The position numbers were made by a program, and so were the translations under genes. Shown here piece by piece: positions 1 to 6,366 of a stretch of DNA of 17,237 nt. The notes under the pieces were generated by a model. The model was not told the origin of the DNA and searched no databases. It saw nothing but the letters and a program-made list of their open reading frames with translations. Source of the DNA: JBJXGF01 sp046153015 (GTDB lineage: Bacteria; Actinomycetota; Acidimicrobiia; Acidimicrobiales; CAIXPF01); assembly GCA_046153015.1 (NCBI GenBank), contig JBJXGF010000048.1:1-17237 (forward strand), written 5' to 3'. Position 1 is the first letter of the stretch; every line of letters starts with the position of its first letter.

Positions 1-69
1 ATCCAGATGCGGCAACACCGTCGCCAACAACGAAGCCAACGCCTCATCGCTCACGACGAACTCACGCAC
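1..69 (-). CDS. N-terminal fragment of a leftward gene, possibly an insertion-sequence transposase
   Basis: The first 69 bases read leftward from a GTG as 23 residues, VREFVVSDEALASLLATVLPHLD, and run off the window edge. An in-frame TAG lies four codons upstream of the GTG, so the start is well bounded. The ending PHLD, preceded by a hydrophobic helix, resembles the N-terminus of some transposases (ISAzo13-like proteins begin with a similar helix ending in PHLDER), but 23 residues cannot settle this. The bases upstream of the GTG (70-175) are less GC-rich and hold no gene. I see no verified terminal inverted repeat. Gene identity is inference; the presence of a start here is moderately supported. 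Confidence 0.35.
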   Translation of the reverse strand, partial: MREFVVSDEALASLLATVLPHLD

Positions 70-175
70 CCCGCCAGACTACCCCACCCCACCACTAACC
101 GCGCGGACTATTCTCTACCAGACCCTAACTTCTGTATGTACGGGGGAGGGGGTTGGCGGGAGGGTGGTTGGCCGA

Positions 176-613
176 TCAGGCGACGTTGATGACGCCGCGC
201 ATGGTGGCGGGATGGATCGCGCAGAAATAGGGAATGCGGCCGGCGGTTTCCGGTGTGAATTCGAACGACATGCCCCTGGCGAGTCGTTCCGAAGCGAAGA
301 CCCCGTCCGGTGCGGACTCGACGCCGCCGGGGACCTCGGCAACGGCGCCTGAGGTGACCGTGTGCGCGCCTGGGTCGTTCTGCCGCCACCGCACCTTGCC
401 GCCAATCGGCGCCGTCACCGTCTCCGGCGCGAAGGCGACGAGCGCTATCTCGATCTCGACCGCCGGCGGAGCGGGTTCGGCGGGCGCCGCTTGCGTGGAT
501 GCCGGCGCGACGCGTGCGGCCGAGGGCTAGCTCGGGGCGCCGCAGGCGGCCAGGAGGGCGGGTAGGCCAACCAGCGCCCACCCGAGCCGGCCAAGGGTCC
601 GTGCTGAGCTCAC
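176..613 (-). pseudogene. Cupredoxin (plastocyanin-like) lipoprotein gene interrupted by an in-frame TAG
   Basis: Read leftward from a GTG at 613, the frame gives a classic lipoprotein signal peptide: a short basic start, a hydrophobic stretch and a lipobox LAAC with Cys24, followed by GAPS. A TAG stop is codon 29 (527-529). The same frame then continues to a TGA at 176-178 as a Pro/Ala-rich linker and a blue-copper domain. The likely type-1 copper ligands are all present: His in PGAHTV, and Cys, His and Met in PYFCAIHPATM. Such proteins are membrane-anchored outer-face electron carriers. Only one base separates this from an intact gene of about 145 codons. The sole start after the TAG (GTG at 418) would yield a protein of about 80 residues without export signal. 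Recent nonsense mutation is the simplest reading; readthrough or sequencing error are alternatives. The start has no strong ribosome binding site. Confidence 0.8.
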
Positions 614-731
614 ACCCGTTGTTCGGCGCCGACCCCGGGCCGGATGGCCGGTCGCCGCGAAAGAAGGCCAGCGTGCCGTGGTCGCGGCGCCCGGGAGGAG
701 AACCCCCGCAAGGGGACGACGCCTGCGGTGT

Positions 732-737
732 TACGCT
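732..737 (+). promoter_or_regulatory. Possible -10 element for leaderless transcription
   Basis: TACGCT fits the loose TANNNT form of an actinobacterial -10 element and ends 8 bases before the ATG at 746. That ATG has no ribosome binding site close by; the nearest purine-rich stretch, around 694-701, is about 45 bases away. This spacing would place the transcription start at or next to the ATG, giving a leaderless mRNA. No clear -35 is visible. Inference from spacing only. Confidence 0.25.
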
Positions 738-745
738 GTCACACG

Positions 746-1093
746 ATGGCTGATGGGCTCGGCTGGCTTCCGGAGGACGGTGTGGTCCTCACCCGGGCCG
801 ATCTCGAGCGGATCCTCATGAGCCTTCGCGCGCTCGTGGCAGGCACGGAGCCGGTCGATCCCAACCGTTCGTTCGCGGTTGACATCGCGATCACCATCAC
901 GCACGCAATCGAACGTGGACGTGGAGGCCAATTATGCCCAAGCCCGAGGCGATCCAGTGGCTCGAAGAGCAGACGGGCCAGACGATCGGCTACGTGCCCG
1001 AGACGCCGGCCGGTCGCGACCGGCACTTATCGGTCCGCCTCACGGGTGATCTGGCGGCTGAGCTCGAGGCGATGGCTGCCGAGCGTGGACTGA
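746..1093 (+). CDS. Small protein of unknown function overlapping the next gene
   Basis: This frame of 115 residues starts at ATG 746. The first about 63 residues (MADGLGWLPEDGV to ERGRGGQL) show the high third-position GC of genuine local genes and include a predicted amphipathic helix (RADLERILMSLRALV). From about 934 onward the frame turns into an Arg/Ser-rich, low-complexity sequence typical of the wrong frame of a GC-rich gene. This is because it then overlaps the ribbon-helix-helix gene in another frame for 160 bases. Either the overlap is real or the tail results from a frameshift. I do not recognise the family. Its position just upstream of a small DNA-binding protein suggests co-transcription, and the mRNA may be leaderless. 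The ATG at 746 is preferred over extensions to 644, which read as arginine-rich filler. Confidence 0.5.
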   Translation: MADGLGWLPEDGVVLTRADLERILMSLRALVAGTEPVDPNRSFAVDIAITITHAIERGRGGQLCPSPRRSSGSKSRRARRSATCPRRRPVATGTYRSASRVIWRLSSRRWLPSVD

Positions 1094-1230
1094 CGCTGTC
1101 GCACCTCGTCCGCGAGCTCCTCGCCAACGCGGTCGGTCAGCGAGCGGCGGTGGCCAACCTCGACAGCCGGGCACTGGCCGAACGCCTTGCGGTGGATGTG
1201 GCAGAGGTACGGCGACGACTCGCCGGCTGA
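934..1230 (+). CDS. Ribbon-helix-helix (CopG/Arc-like) protein
   Basis: A protein of 98 residues from ATG 934 with a clear ribosome binding site (GGAGG at 923-927, 6 bases before the start). Residues 28-66 (RHLSVRLTGDLAAELEAMAAERGLTLSHLVRELLANAV) fit the ribbon-helix-helix fold: a short beta strand followed by two helices, as in CopG-type regulators and antitoxins. The N-terminus (MPKPEAIQWLEEQTG) and C-terminus (ALAERLAVDVAEVRRRLAG) are predicted helical. It likely dimerises and binds DNA. The gene lies 21 bases before the SnoaL-like gene and overlaps the preceding small gene, so the three may be one transcript. No toxin gene is adjacent, so a general repressor role is as likely as an antitoxin role. 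Confidence 0.75.
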   Translation: MPKPEAIQWLEEQTGQTIGYVPETPAGRDRHLSVRLTGDLAAELEAMAAERGLTLSHLVRELLANAVGQRAAVANLDSRALAERLAVDVAEVRRRLAG

Positions 1231-1251
1231 CCCGTCAACGGGAGATGGACG

Positions 1252-1866
1252 ATGATCGCTGCTGACCTCGATGGATTCCTCGAACGGTTCCTACGCTGGG
1301 GGGCGGCGCCGACGGTGGAGGGCTACGTCGCCCTATTCCACGCCGACGCGACCCTGCGCGACCCCGGCGGCGACGAGCCGCTCACCGGCCCGGCCATCCG
1401 CCGCTCGATCGAGTCGGTGCTCGCCGCCATGGCCGACTTCCGCCTGACTCCCGTCCGCATCGGCAGGAGTGAGGACACGGTGTTCGTCGAGGCGACCAAC
1501 ACCGGCACGCTGGCCGGCAACCCGTTGCGGTGGGAGGCGGTGTACTGCATCGGGGTGCGGGGCGGACACGTCGCCCGGGGCCGCCGCTACTACGACCGGG
1601 CCGCGCTGTACGGACCGCTGCTGCCTACGGTGGTGGAGGAGCCCCGCGCCGACGCCGGCGCCATCCATCTCGAACCGGGCGTCGTCGGCCACGCCCCCGA
1701 CGGCTGGTTCCGGGAGTGGACGGGCACGGTGGCCATGGCCGGCGCCGCCCGCCCCTTCGGCGTGGTCGAACGCCACGCCGGCGGCGAGCACCGCTGGTTC
1801 TTCGACCGCATCAGCCTCCTGCCGGCCGCGGCTGCGCTCGTCGAGCAGATCGGCGTGACCCGCTGA
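1252..1866 (+). CDS. SnoaL/NTF2-like domain protein
   Basis: A protein of 204 residues from ATG 1252, with a GGAG-containing ribosome binding site just upstream. Residues 1-125 match the SnoaL-like/NTF2 pattern: an N-terminal helix (DLDGFLERFLRW), a FHADATLRDPGG strand-turn, a PLTGPAIRRSIESVLAAMADF helix, then strands with alternating hydrophobics and the closing RRYYDRAALYGPLL. Such alpha+beta cones form a pocket used by polyketide cyclases, ester-hydrolysing and isomerising enzymes and binding proteins. Residues 130-204 look like a second beta-rich segment (WFREWTGTVAMAG, HRWFFDRISLLP), longer than the usual single-domain family length of about 130. The substrate cannot be read from the sequence. 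The start is 21 bases after the ribbon-helix-helix gene, so co-transcription is likely. Confidence 0.65.
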   Translation: MIAADLDGFLERFLRWGAAPTVEGYVALFHADATLRDPGGDEPLTGPAIRRSIESVLAAMADFRLTPVRIGRSEDTVFVEATNTGTLAGNPLRWEAVYCIGVRGGHVARGRRYYDRAALYGPLLPTVVEEPRADAGAIHLEPGVVGHAPDGWFREWTGTVAMAGAARPFGVVERHAGGEHRWFFDRISLLPAAAALVEQIGVTR

Positions 1867-2004
1867 GCGGATGAGCGAACGTCCGCGTCCGAGCGACCGT
1901 GCTTCCGCCGGCGCCGTTCAGGCGATCGACGGTTTCGTTACAGCTTTCGTGAACGGGGTCCGGGGCGTCCGGCCCTCCTGCCAGCGCCGCGAGGATGGAG
2001 CCCT

Positions 2005-2358
2005 ATGCACGAGCTCGCCCGGGTCGTCAGCGTCCCCAGTCCTGGTGGAGTGGACATCCGTGTGAGTGGAGACATCGACCTCTCCAACCTCGATCGCCTG
2101 ACCGGTGAGGTGGTGGCCGCCGTCAGCGCGTTCGGGGAACCCGCGGGGGGCGAGGTGGCGATCGACCTCTCCGAGGTCGGCCATTTCGGCAGCGCCGGAC
2201 TGCGTCTGCTCGACGCCGCCTCCGGAGCAGCACAGGAGGCCGGCGCCGCGTTTCGGGTGGTCGTGCCGCTCGACGCCCCGAGCAGGCGCGTGATCGAGAT
2301 CGCCGGGGTGGCCGCCTACCTTCGGCTGGACCCTCCGGGCCCCGCCGAGCGGGCCTGA
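2005..2358 (+). CDS. STAS-domain protein (anti-sigma factor antagonist-like)
   Basis: A protein of 117 residues from ATG 2005, with a purine-rich site (GGATGGAG, 1993-2000) just upstream. It shows the STAS order: a strand with SGDIDLSNLD (21-30), a helix, a strand VAIDLSEVGHF (51-61), the phospho-loop GSAGLRLLD (62-70), another helix and strand, and a C-terminal helix/strand pair. In SpoIIAA/RsbV-type proteins this loop reads D-S-S/T-G-L and its serine is phosphorylated by a partner anti-sigma kinase. Here it is G62-S63-A64-G65-L66, so one serine remains and the usual Asp is Gly. No kinase or sigma factor gene is nearby, making this an orphan. A cytoplasmic partner-switch role is likely by family; the partner is unknown. 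Confidence 0.8.
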   Translation: MHELARVVSVPSPGGVDIRVSGDIDLSNLDRLTGEVVAAVSAFGEPAGGEVAIDLSEVGHFGSAGLRLLDAASGAAQEAGAAFRVVVPLDAPSRRVIEIAGVAAYLRLDPPGPAERA

Positions 2359-2407
2359 GGCGGCGCCCCCCCGGGTCGGCGCGTTCTCCGCCTCCTGGTC
2401 GCCTAAG

Positions 2408-3871
2408 ATGGGACCGGCGCCTGCCCGGCGGGTCGAGCATGACCCGCGTCGCACCGGCCGAACGGCCCCGGCGCACTCCCCCTGTGGTCAGGAGCCAACC
2501 ATCCTCAATACCCAGACGCCCGCCGACGCGAGCGCAACCACCTTCGGTGAGCTGGGCGTGCCCGCCGAGCTCGTGGCGGTCCTCGCGAAGTCGGGCGTGA
2601 CGGCGCCGTTCCCGATTCAGGCCTTGACGCTGGTCGAGTCGCTGGCGGGACGCGACGTGCTCGGCCGTGGCCGCACCGGATCGGGCAAGACGCTGGCGTT
2701 CGCGTTGCCGGTGGTCGCGGCGCTGGCCGGCGGCCGCTCCCGGCCCGGCGCGCCGAGGGCGCTGATCCTCGCCCCGACGCGGGAGCTCGCCGCGCAGATC
2801 ACCCAGGTGATCTCGCCCCTGGCGGCGGCGTTCCACCTGCGCTGCACCGCCATCTTCGGGGGCGTCAAGCCCGGCCCGCAGCTCGCCGCGCTGCGCTCTG
2901 GAGTCGACATCGTGGTGGCCTGCCCGGGCCGGCTGCTCGACCATCATCGCGCCGGCGCGCTCAAGCTCAACGCGGTGCGGGTGGTGGTGGTCGACGAGGC
3001 GGACCACATGGCCGACCAGGGGTTCCTGCCCAGCCTCCGGCGCATCCTGCAGGCCGCCCCCGAGGACGCCCAGCAGCTCTGGTTCTCGGCCACGCTGGAC
3101 AAGGACGTGGCCGGCCTCGTGGCGCAGCACATGCGCAACCCGGTCACCCGCACCGTCGCCGAGCTCGAGCCCTCCGCCGCCGCCGGCGTAGCGAGCCACC
3201 TCGTGCTGCACGTGCCCGAGGAGGATCGCGTGGCGATCGTGGCGCAGCTCGCCGCCGGCGCCCGCCGCTGCCTCGTGTTCTGCCGGACCAAGTCCCGCGC
3301 CCGGCGCCTGTGCCGCCAGCTTCGCAACCTCGGCCTGTCCTCCGTCGAGCTCCACGGCGACCTCGCGCAGGGCGTCCGAGCCCGGAACCTCGCCGCGTTC
3401 GCGTCGGGTGACGCGCCCGTGCTCGTGGCCACCGACATCGCGGCGCGAGGCATCCACGTGGACGACGTCGACTTCGTCGTCCACGCCGACCCCCCGGTGG
3501 AGCACAAGGCCTATGTCCACCGTTCGGGCCGCACCGCAAGGGCCGGCGCGTCGGGCGCGGTGGTCACGTTGGCCGGCCCCGACCAGGCCGCTCACGTGGC
3601 CGGCCTGCTCCGGAAGGCCGGCGTGCGCGCCCGCGCCGAGCGGGTCACCGCCCAGACCGCCCTCGCCGGCCTCATGGGATTCGAGCCGCGCCAAGCCCTG
3701 CGGCCAGCGCCGCCGGCCGCAGAGAAGCAGGCCGTCACGGCGGCTGCCGCCCAGCCGGGCCCGCAACGCAGCCGCGGCCACCAGCGGCCGAACCGGCCGT
3801 CGGCCGGCGCGCCGGAACGAGACCGGGAGACCGCAGCCCGCCGCACCAGGCGCCGGCGGTCCCGGGCCTGA
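2408..3871 (+). CDS. DEAD-box RNA helicase (RhlE-like)
   Basis: All helicase motifs are present. Numbered from the ATC at 2501, these are: Q motif (PFPIQ, about 35-39), motif I (TGSGKT, 59-64), Ia (PTRELA), Ib (CPGRLLDH), II (DEAD, 165-168), III (SAT, 196-198), IV (LVFCRTK), V (VATDIAARGIH) and VI (HRSGRTARAG, 340-349). The last about 90 residues are Ala/Pro/Arg-rich and end in a basic tail (RRTRRRRSRA), as in RNA-binding helicases. It unwinds RNA with ATP in ribosome assembly, mRNA turnover or cold adaptation. The annotated start is the first ATG (2408), but that adds 31 residues of poor quality without a ribosome binding site. A good site sits 6 bases before ATC 2501, which gives a family-like N-terminus and a protein of 456 residues. 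The gene appears monocistronic. Confidence 0.93.
   Translation: MGPAPARRVEHDPRRTGRTAPAHSPCGQEPTILNTQTPADASATTFGELGVPAELVAVLAKSGVTAPFPIQALTLVESLAGRDVLGRGRTGSGKTLAFALPVVAALAGGRSRPGAPRALILAPTRELAAQITQVISPLAAAFHLRCTAIFGGVKPGPQLAALRSGVDIVVACPGRLLDHHRAGALKLNAVRVVVVDEADHMADQGFLPSLRRILQAAPEDAQQLWFSATLDKDVAGLVAQHMRNPVTRTVAELEPSAAAGVASHLVLHVPEEDRVAIVAQLAAGARRCLVFCRTKSRARRLCRQLRNLGLSSVELHGDLAQGVRARNLAAFASGDAPVLVATDIAARGIHVDDVDFVVHADPPVEHKAYVHRSGRTARAGASGAVVTLAGPDQAAHVAGLLRKAGVRARAERVTAQTALAGLMGFEPRQALRPAPPAAEKQAVTAAAAQPGPQRSRGHQRPNRPSAGAPERDRETAARRTRRRRSRA
2490..2494 (+). promoter_or_regulatory. Ribosome binding site pointing to an ATC codon of the helicase
   Basis: AGGAG ends 6 bases before ATC at 2501, the optimal spacing for initiation. 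No ATG, GTG or TTG lies at that distance in the helicase frame. The next in-frame GTG (2558) would remove the conserved TTFGELG segment that precedes the Q motif. This suggests AUC initiation or a point-mutated ATG. Confidence 0.5.
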
Positions 3872-3899
3872 GCTCCGTCGGGCCCAGGCCCGGTTTCGC

Positions 3900-4190
3900 T
3901 CAGTGCTGGTGCTCGATGCGCTGGACGAGGAGCTGCTTGGCCTGCTCGCCGATCTGGCGATAGCTCTGCTGCAGCTGCTGGAAGAACGCACCCAGGTCCC
4001 GGTCGCCGCCGGCGTCCTGCTGGTGCTTCTCGACCGTGTGCGCCCCCTCCAGCGCGTGGTACAGCACGCTGACCAGGTCGAACATCTCGTCTGACGCGCC
4101 GGTTCCGGACCGGCCGCCTGTCATCGTGGTCGTACCTGATTGGGTCGAGGGCATGGAGCCCCCGTTCGTCGTCATCGGTTCGTGGGTCAT
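3900..4190 (-). CDS. Small conserved helical protein
   Basis: Leftward frame with ATG candidates at 4190, 4175 and 4154; the longest gives 96 residues. The N-terminal about 33 residues are Thr/Gly/Ser-rich and probably disordered. The remainder (DEMFDLVSVLYHALEGAHTV, then DLGAFFQQLQQSYRQIGEQAKQLLVQRI) forms two long amphipathic helices. It resembles small actinobacterial and cyanobacterial proteins with a DLVSVLYHALEGA motif followed by a second helix, which look like half of a ferritin-like bundle, but I cannot name a function. No Glu/His metal-binding set typical of ferritins is complete. A 173-base divergent gap separates it from the dehydrogenase operon. Its 3' end is 28 bases from the helicase stop, tail to tail. 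Confidence 0.65.
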   Translation of the reverse strand: MTHEPMTTNGGSMPSTQSGTTTMTGGRSGTGASDEMFDLVSVLYHALEGAHTVEKHQQDAGGDRDLGAFFQQLQQSYRQIGEQAKQLLVQRIEHQH

Positions 4191-4363
4191 GCCCGGCCGG
4201 CTGCCCGATCACGGCGCCTCGTAGCCGCGCTCAAGGGCGCTCGCCGCAATTCTCAGGCGTGAGCCGCGCCCGGAGCGGGAAGCACGGGTGCGTTCACCGA
4301 GGGGCGTCGACCGCCGGCGGACCCGCCGCAGCCGACCCACCCGCTCACCAGGGGAGCTGCGCC

Positions 4364-5449
4364 GTGTTCGACCATCCCGACTACGACGGCCACGAGGAGC
4401 TGCTGTTCTTCTCCGATCCCGAGGCGAGGCTGAACGGCATCATCGCCGTGCACAGCACCGCGCTCGGGCCGGCCGTGGGCGGCACCCGGCTCATGCCCTA
4501 CCCGTCAGTCGCTGCGGCGGTGACCGACGTGCTGCGCCTCTCGAAAGGCATGACGGCCAAGGCGGCGGTCGCCGGGCTGCCCGTCGGCGGGGCGAAGGCG
4601 GTGCTGCTGGCGCCCGAGGCCTTCGAGCGGACGGCGCTGCTCGAGGCGTACGCCCGCGTCGTGGACCGCCTGCACGGCCGGTTCGTGACCGGCGAGGACG
4701 TGGGCATAGACGAGTCCGACGCCTCGGTGTTGCGGCGCAGCACGCCCTACGTGGCCGGCGCGTCGGTGGAGCTCGGCGGTTACGGCGACCCGAGCCCCCG
4801 CACCGCCAGCGGCCTCGTCGGCGCCATGCGAGCGACGTGCGCCGCCCTCGACCAGCGGCGCTGCCTGCGGGGCCGGCGGGTGGTGGTGGCCGGCGTGGGC
4901 AAGGTAGGCGCGGCGCTGGCGCGGATGCTCGTGGACGAGGGCGCCGAGGTCACGGTGGCCGACCCGAACACCGCCGCCGTGAACGCCCTCGTGCGCTCGC
5001 TCGGAGGCGCCGCCCACGTGGTCGATCCGGGGGAAGCGGCCGCCACGCCGTGCGACCTGTTCGCGCCCTGCGCGCTTGGCGGCGTGCTCGACGACGCGAC
5101 CATCCCCCGCCTGGCCTGCCGGGCCGTGGTCGGCTCGGCCAACAACCAGCTGGCCCACCCCCGCTGCGCTGACCTGCTGGCCGAGCGGGGCGTGCTGTAC
5201 GTGCCCGACTACGTGGCCAACGCCGGCGGGCTCATTCAGGTGGTGGGCGAGCACCTCGGCTTCAGCCGCGCCGAGGTGGAGCGCCGGGTGGCCGCCATCG
5301 AGCAGACCGTCGACGCGCTCCTCGCGTTCGCCGCGGCGGAACGGATCACCCCGGCGGCGGCGGCGGCGGACACGTACGCCGCCGCTCGCGTGGCCGAGGC
5401 GCGCTCGACGCCGGCCCCCCGCCTCGCCGCCGCTCCCCGATCGGCCTGA
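4364..5449 (+). CDS. Leu/Glu/Phe/Val dehydrogenase (leucine dehydrogenase-like)
   Basis: GTG 4364 is chosen because GGGGAG (4351-4356) lies 7 bases upstream and the protein (361 residues) then begins MFDHPDYDGHEELLFF, as family members do; an upstream ATG adds filler. The enzyme oxidatively deaminates a branched-chain or related amino acid to the 2-oxo acid with NAD+. Residues supporting this: the GGTRLMPY loop (39-46), Lys66 in GMTAK and Lys78 in GGAKAV, whose 12-residue spacing matches the substrate and catalytic lysines of Bacillus LeuDH, the TGEDVG segment, GDPSPRTASG, and a Rossmann motif VVVAGVGKVGAALA followed by VADPN for NAD binding. ANAGGLIQV near the C-terminus is also typical. The exact substrate is uncertain. 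It is the first gene of a three-gene operon, with a 2-base gap to the next. Confidence 0.92.
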   Translation: MFDHPDYDGHEELLFFSDPEARLNGIIAVHSTALGPAVGGTRLMPYPSVAAAVTDVLRLSKGMTAKAAVAGLPVGGAKAVLLAPEAFERTALLEAYARVVDRLHGRFVTGEDVGIDESDASVLRRSTPYVAGASVELGGYGDPSPRTASGLVGAMRATCAALDQRRCLRGRRVVVAGVGKVGAALARMLVDEGAEVTVADPNTAAVNALVRSLGGAAHVVDPGEAAATPCDLFAPCALGGVLDDATIPRLACRAVVGSANNQLAHPRCADLLAERGVLYVPDYVANAGGLIQVVGEHLGFSRAEVERRVAAIEQTVDALLAFAAAERITPAAAAADTYAAARVAEARSTPAPRLAAAPRSA

Positions 5450-5451
5450 CG

Positions 5452-6366
5452 GTGGCCCACTCCCGGCCAGCCTGTTGCCTCGTGGTGGCGAACGCCGCCG
5501 CCGGCGCCCACGATCGCACCGCGATCCAGGAGGCGGTGGGGTCGCTGGCGGAGCACGCCCCCGTCGAGCTGCGCTGGAGCGACGGGCCCGACTCGCTCGC
5601 CGACGCGGCGGATCACCTCGACGGTCGCCGCCTCGTCGTGGCCGGCGGCGACGGTTCGCTGCACGCGCTCGTCAACGCCCTCGACCTGCGCCGCCTCGGC
5701 GAGATCGAGGTGGCCGTGCTGCCGGTGGGCACCGGCAACGACCTGGCCCGGTCCCTGGACGTTCCCCTCGACCCCTCGGCCGCCGCCCGCCTCGCAGCGA
5801 CGGGAGAGGCGGCGCCGGTCGCCCTCATCGAGCTGCGCATCGGCGCCCACCGGCGCCTGGTGGTCAACGCCGTGCACGGCGGGGTCGGCGTCGACGCCGG
5901 CCGCGGCGCGCAGCGCTGGAAGGGCCGTCTCGGCGCGGTGGCCTACCCGATCGGCGCGTTGGCCGCCGGCCTGCGCTTCACAGCGCCCGAGGTCCGCATC
6001 GAGGCCGACTCGTGCCCGATGCCGCCGCGTGCCGCGCTGCTCGTGGCCGTGGCCAACGGCGCCAGCGTCGGCGGCGGCGCGCCGGTGGCGCCCCACGCCG
6101 AACCCTCCGCCGGGCGCCTCGAGCTGATCGTGGCGTGGGACCGGGGGCGGCTCGGCCGGCTGCGCTTCGGGGCGGCGCTGCTGCGGGGCCGCCACCTCGG
6201 CCAGCGCGGCGTCGAGCGGCGCGCCGCCACGAGCGTGCGGGTGGCCGGCCTGGACGAGTTGAACGTGGACGGCGAGCTGGTGGCGGCGCCCGAGCCCTGG
6301 GAGGCGCGTGTGCTGCCCGGCGCGTGGCGGGTGGTGCGCGGCGATGTGGGAGAGGAGGCCCAGTGA
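5452..6366 (+). CDS. Diacylglycerol-kinase-family lipid kinase (YegS/DgkB-like)
   Basis: A protein of 304 residues from GTG 5452, two bases after the dehydrogenase stop. It carries the DAGK catalytic signatures: an N-terminal strand with NAAAGAH (14-20), GGDGS (65-69) with the HALVNAL helix, and GTGNDLAR (93-100). Near the C-terminus is a VDGE motif (DGE at 273-275), which binds Mg2+/ATP-side elements in this family. Members phosphorylate diacylglycerol or related lipids with ATP at the inner membrane face. No transmembrane segment or signal peptide is seen. The length is normal for bacterial members (about 300). The downstream PLD-type gene overlaps its stop codon, implying translational coupling and a shared role in phospholipid turnover. 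Substrate choice cannot be read from the sequence. Confidence 0.9.
   Translation: MAHSRPACCLVVANAAAGAHDRTAIQEAVGSLAEHAPVELRWSDGPDSLADAADHLDGRRLVVAGGDGSLHALVNALDLRRLGEIEVAVLPVGTGNDLARSLDVPLDPSAAARLAATGEAAPVALIELRIGAHRRLVVNAVHGGVGVDAGRGAQRWKGRLGAVAYPIGALAAGLRFTAPEVRIEADSCPMPPRAALLVAVANGASVGGGAPVAPHAEPSAGRLELIVAWDRGRLGRLRFGAALLRGRHLGQRGVERRAATSVRVAGLDELNVDGELVAAPEPWEARVLPGAWRVVRGDVGEEAQ

Noticed and set aside
746..1866. Toxin-antitoxin system around the ribbon-helix-helix gene
   Set aside because: Neither neighbour shows a toxin fold (no PIN, RelE/ParE, MazF or Fic motif), and the downstream protein is SnoaL/NTF2-like.
1871..2065. Small rightward frame between the SnoaL-like and STAS genes
   Set aside because: It overlaps the STAS start, has no clear ribosome binding site and no recognisable sequence.
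2123..3991. Leftward open frame of 622 codons opposite the helicase
   Set aside because: It is Arg/Gly/Ala-rich filler antisense to a helicase with all motifs; a GC-rich codon-position artefact.
5076..6362. Long in-frame N-terminal extension of the PLD gene
   Set aside because: The extension reads as Arg/Pro/Ala-rich sequence in the shadow of two real genes. The GTG at 6363 has a strong ribosome binding site and an overlap typical of coupled genes.
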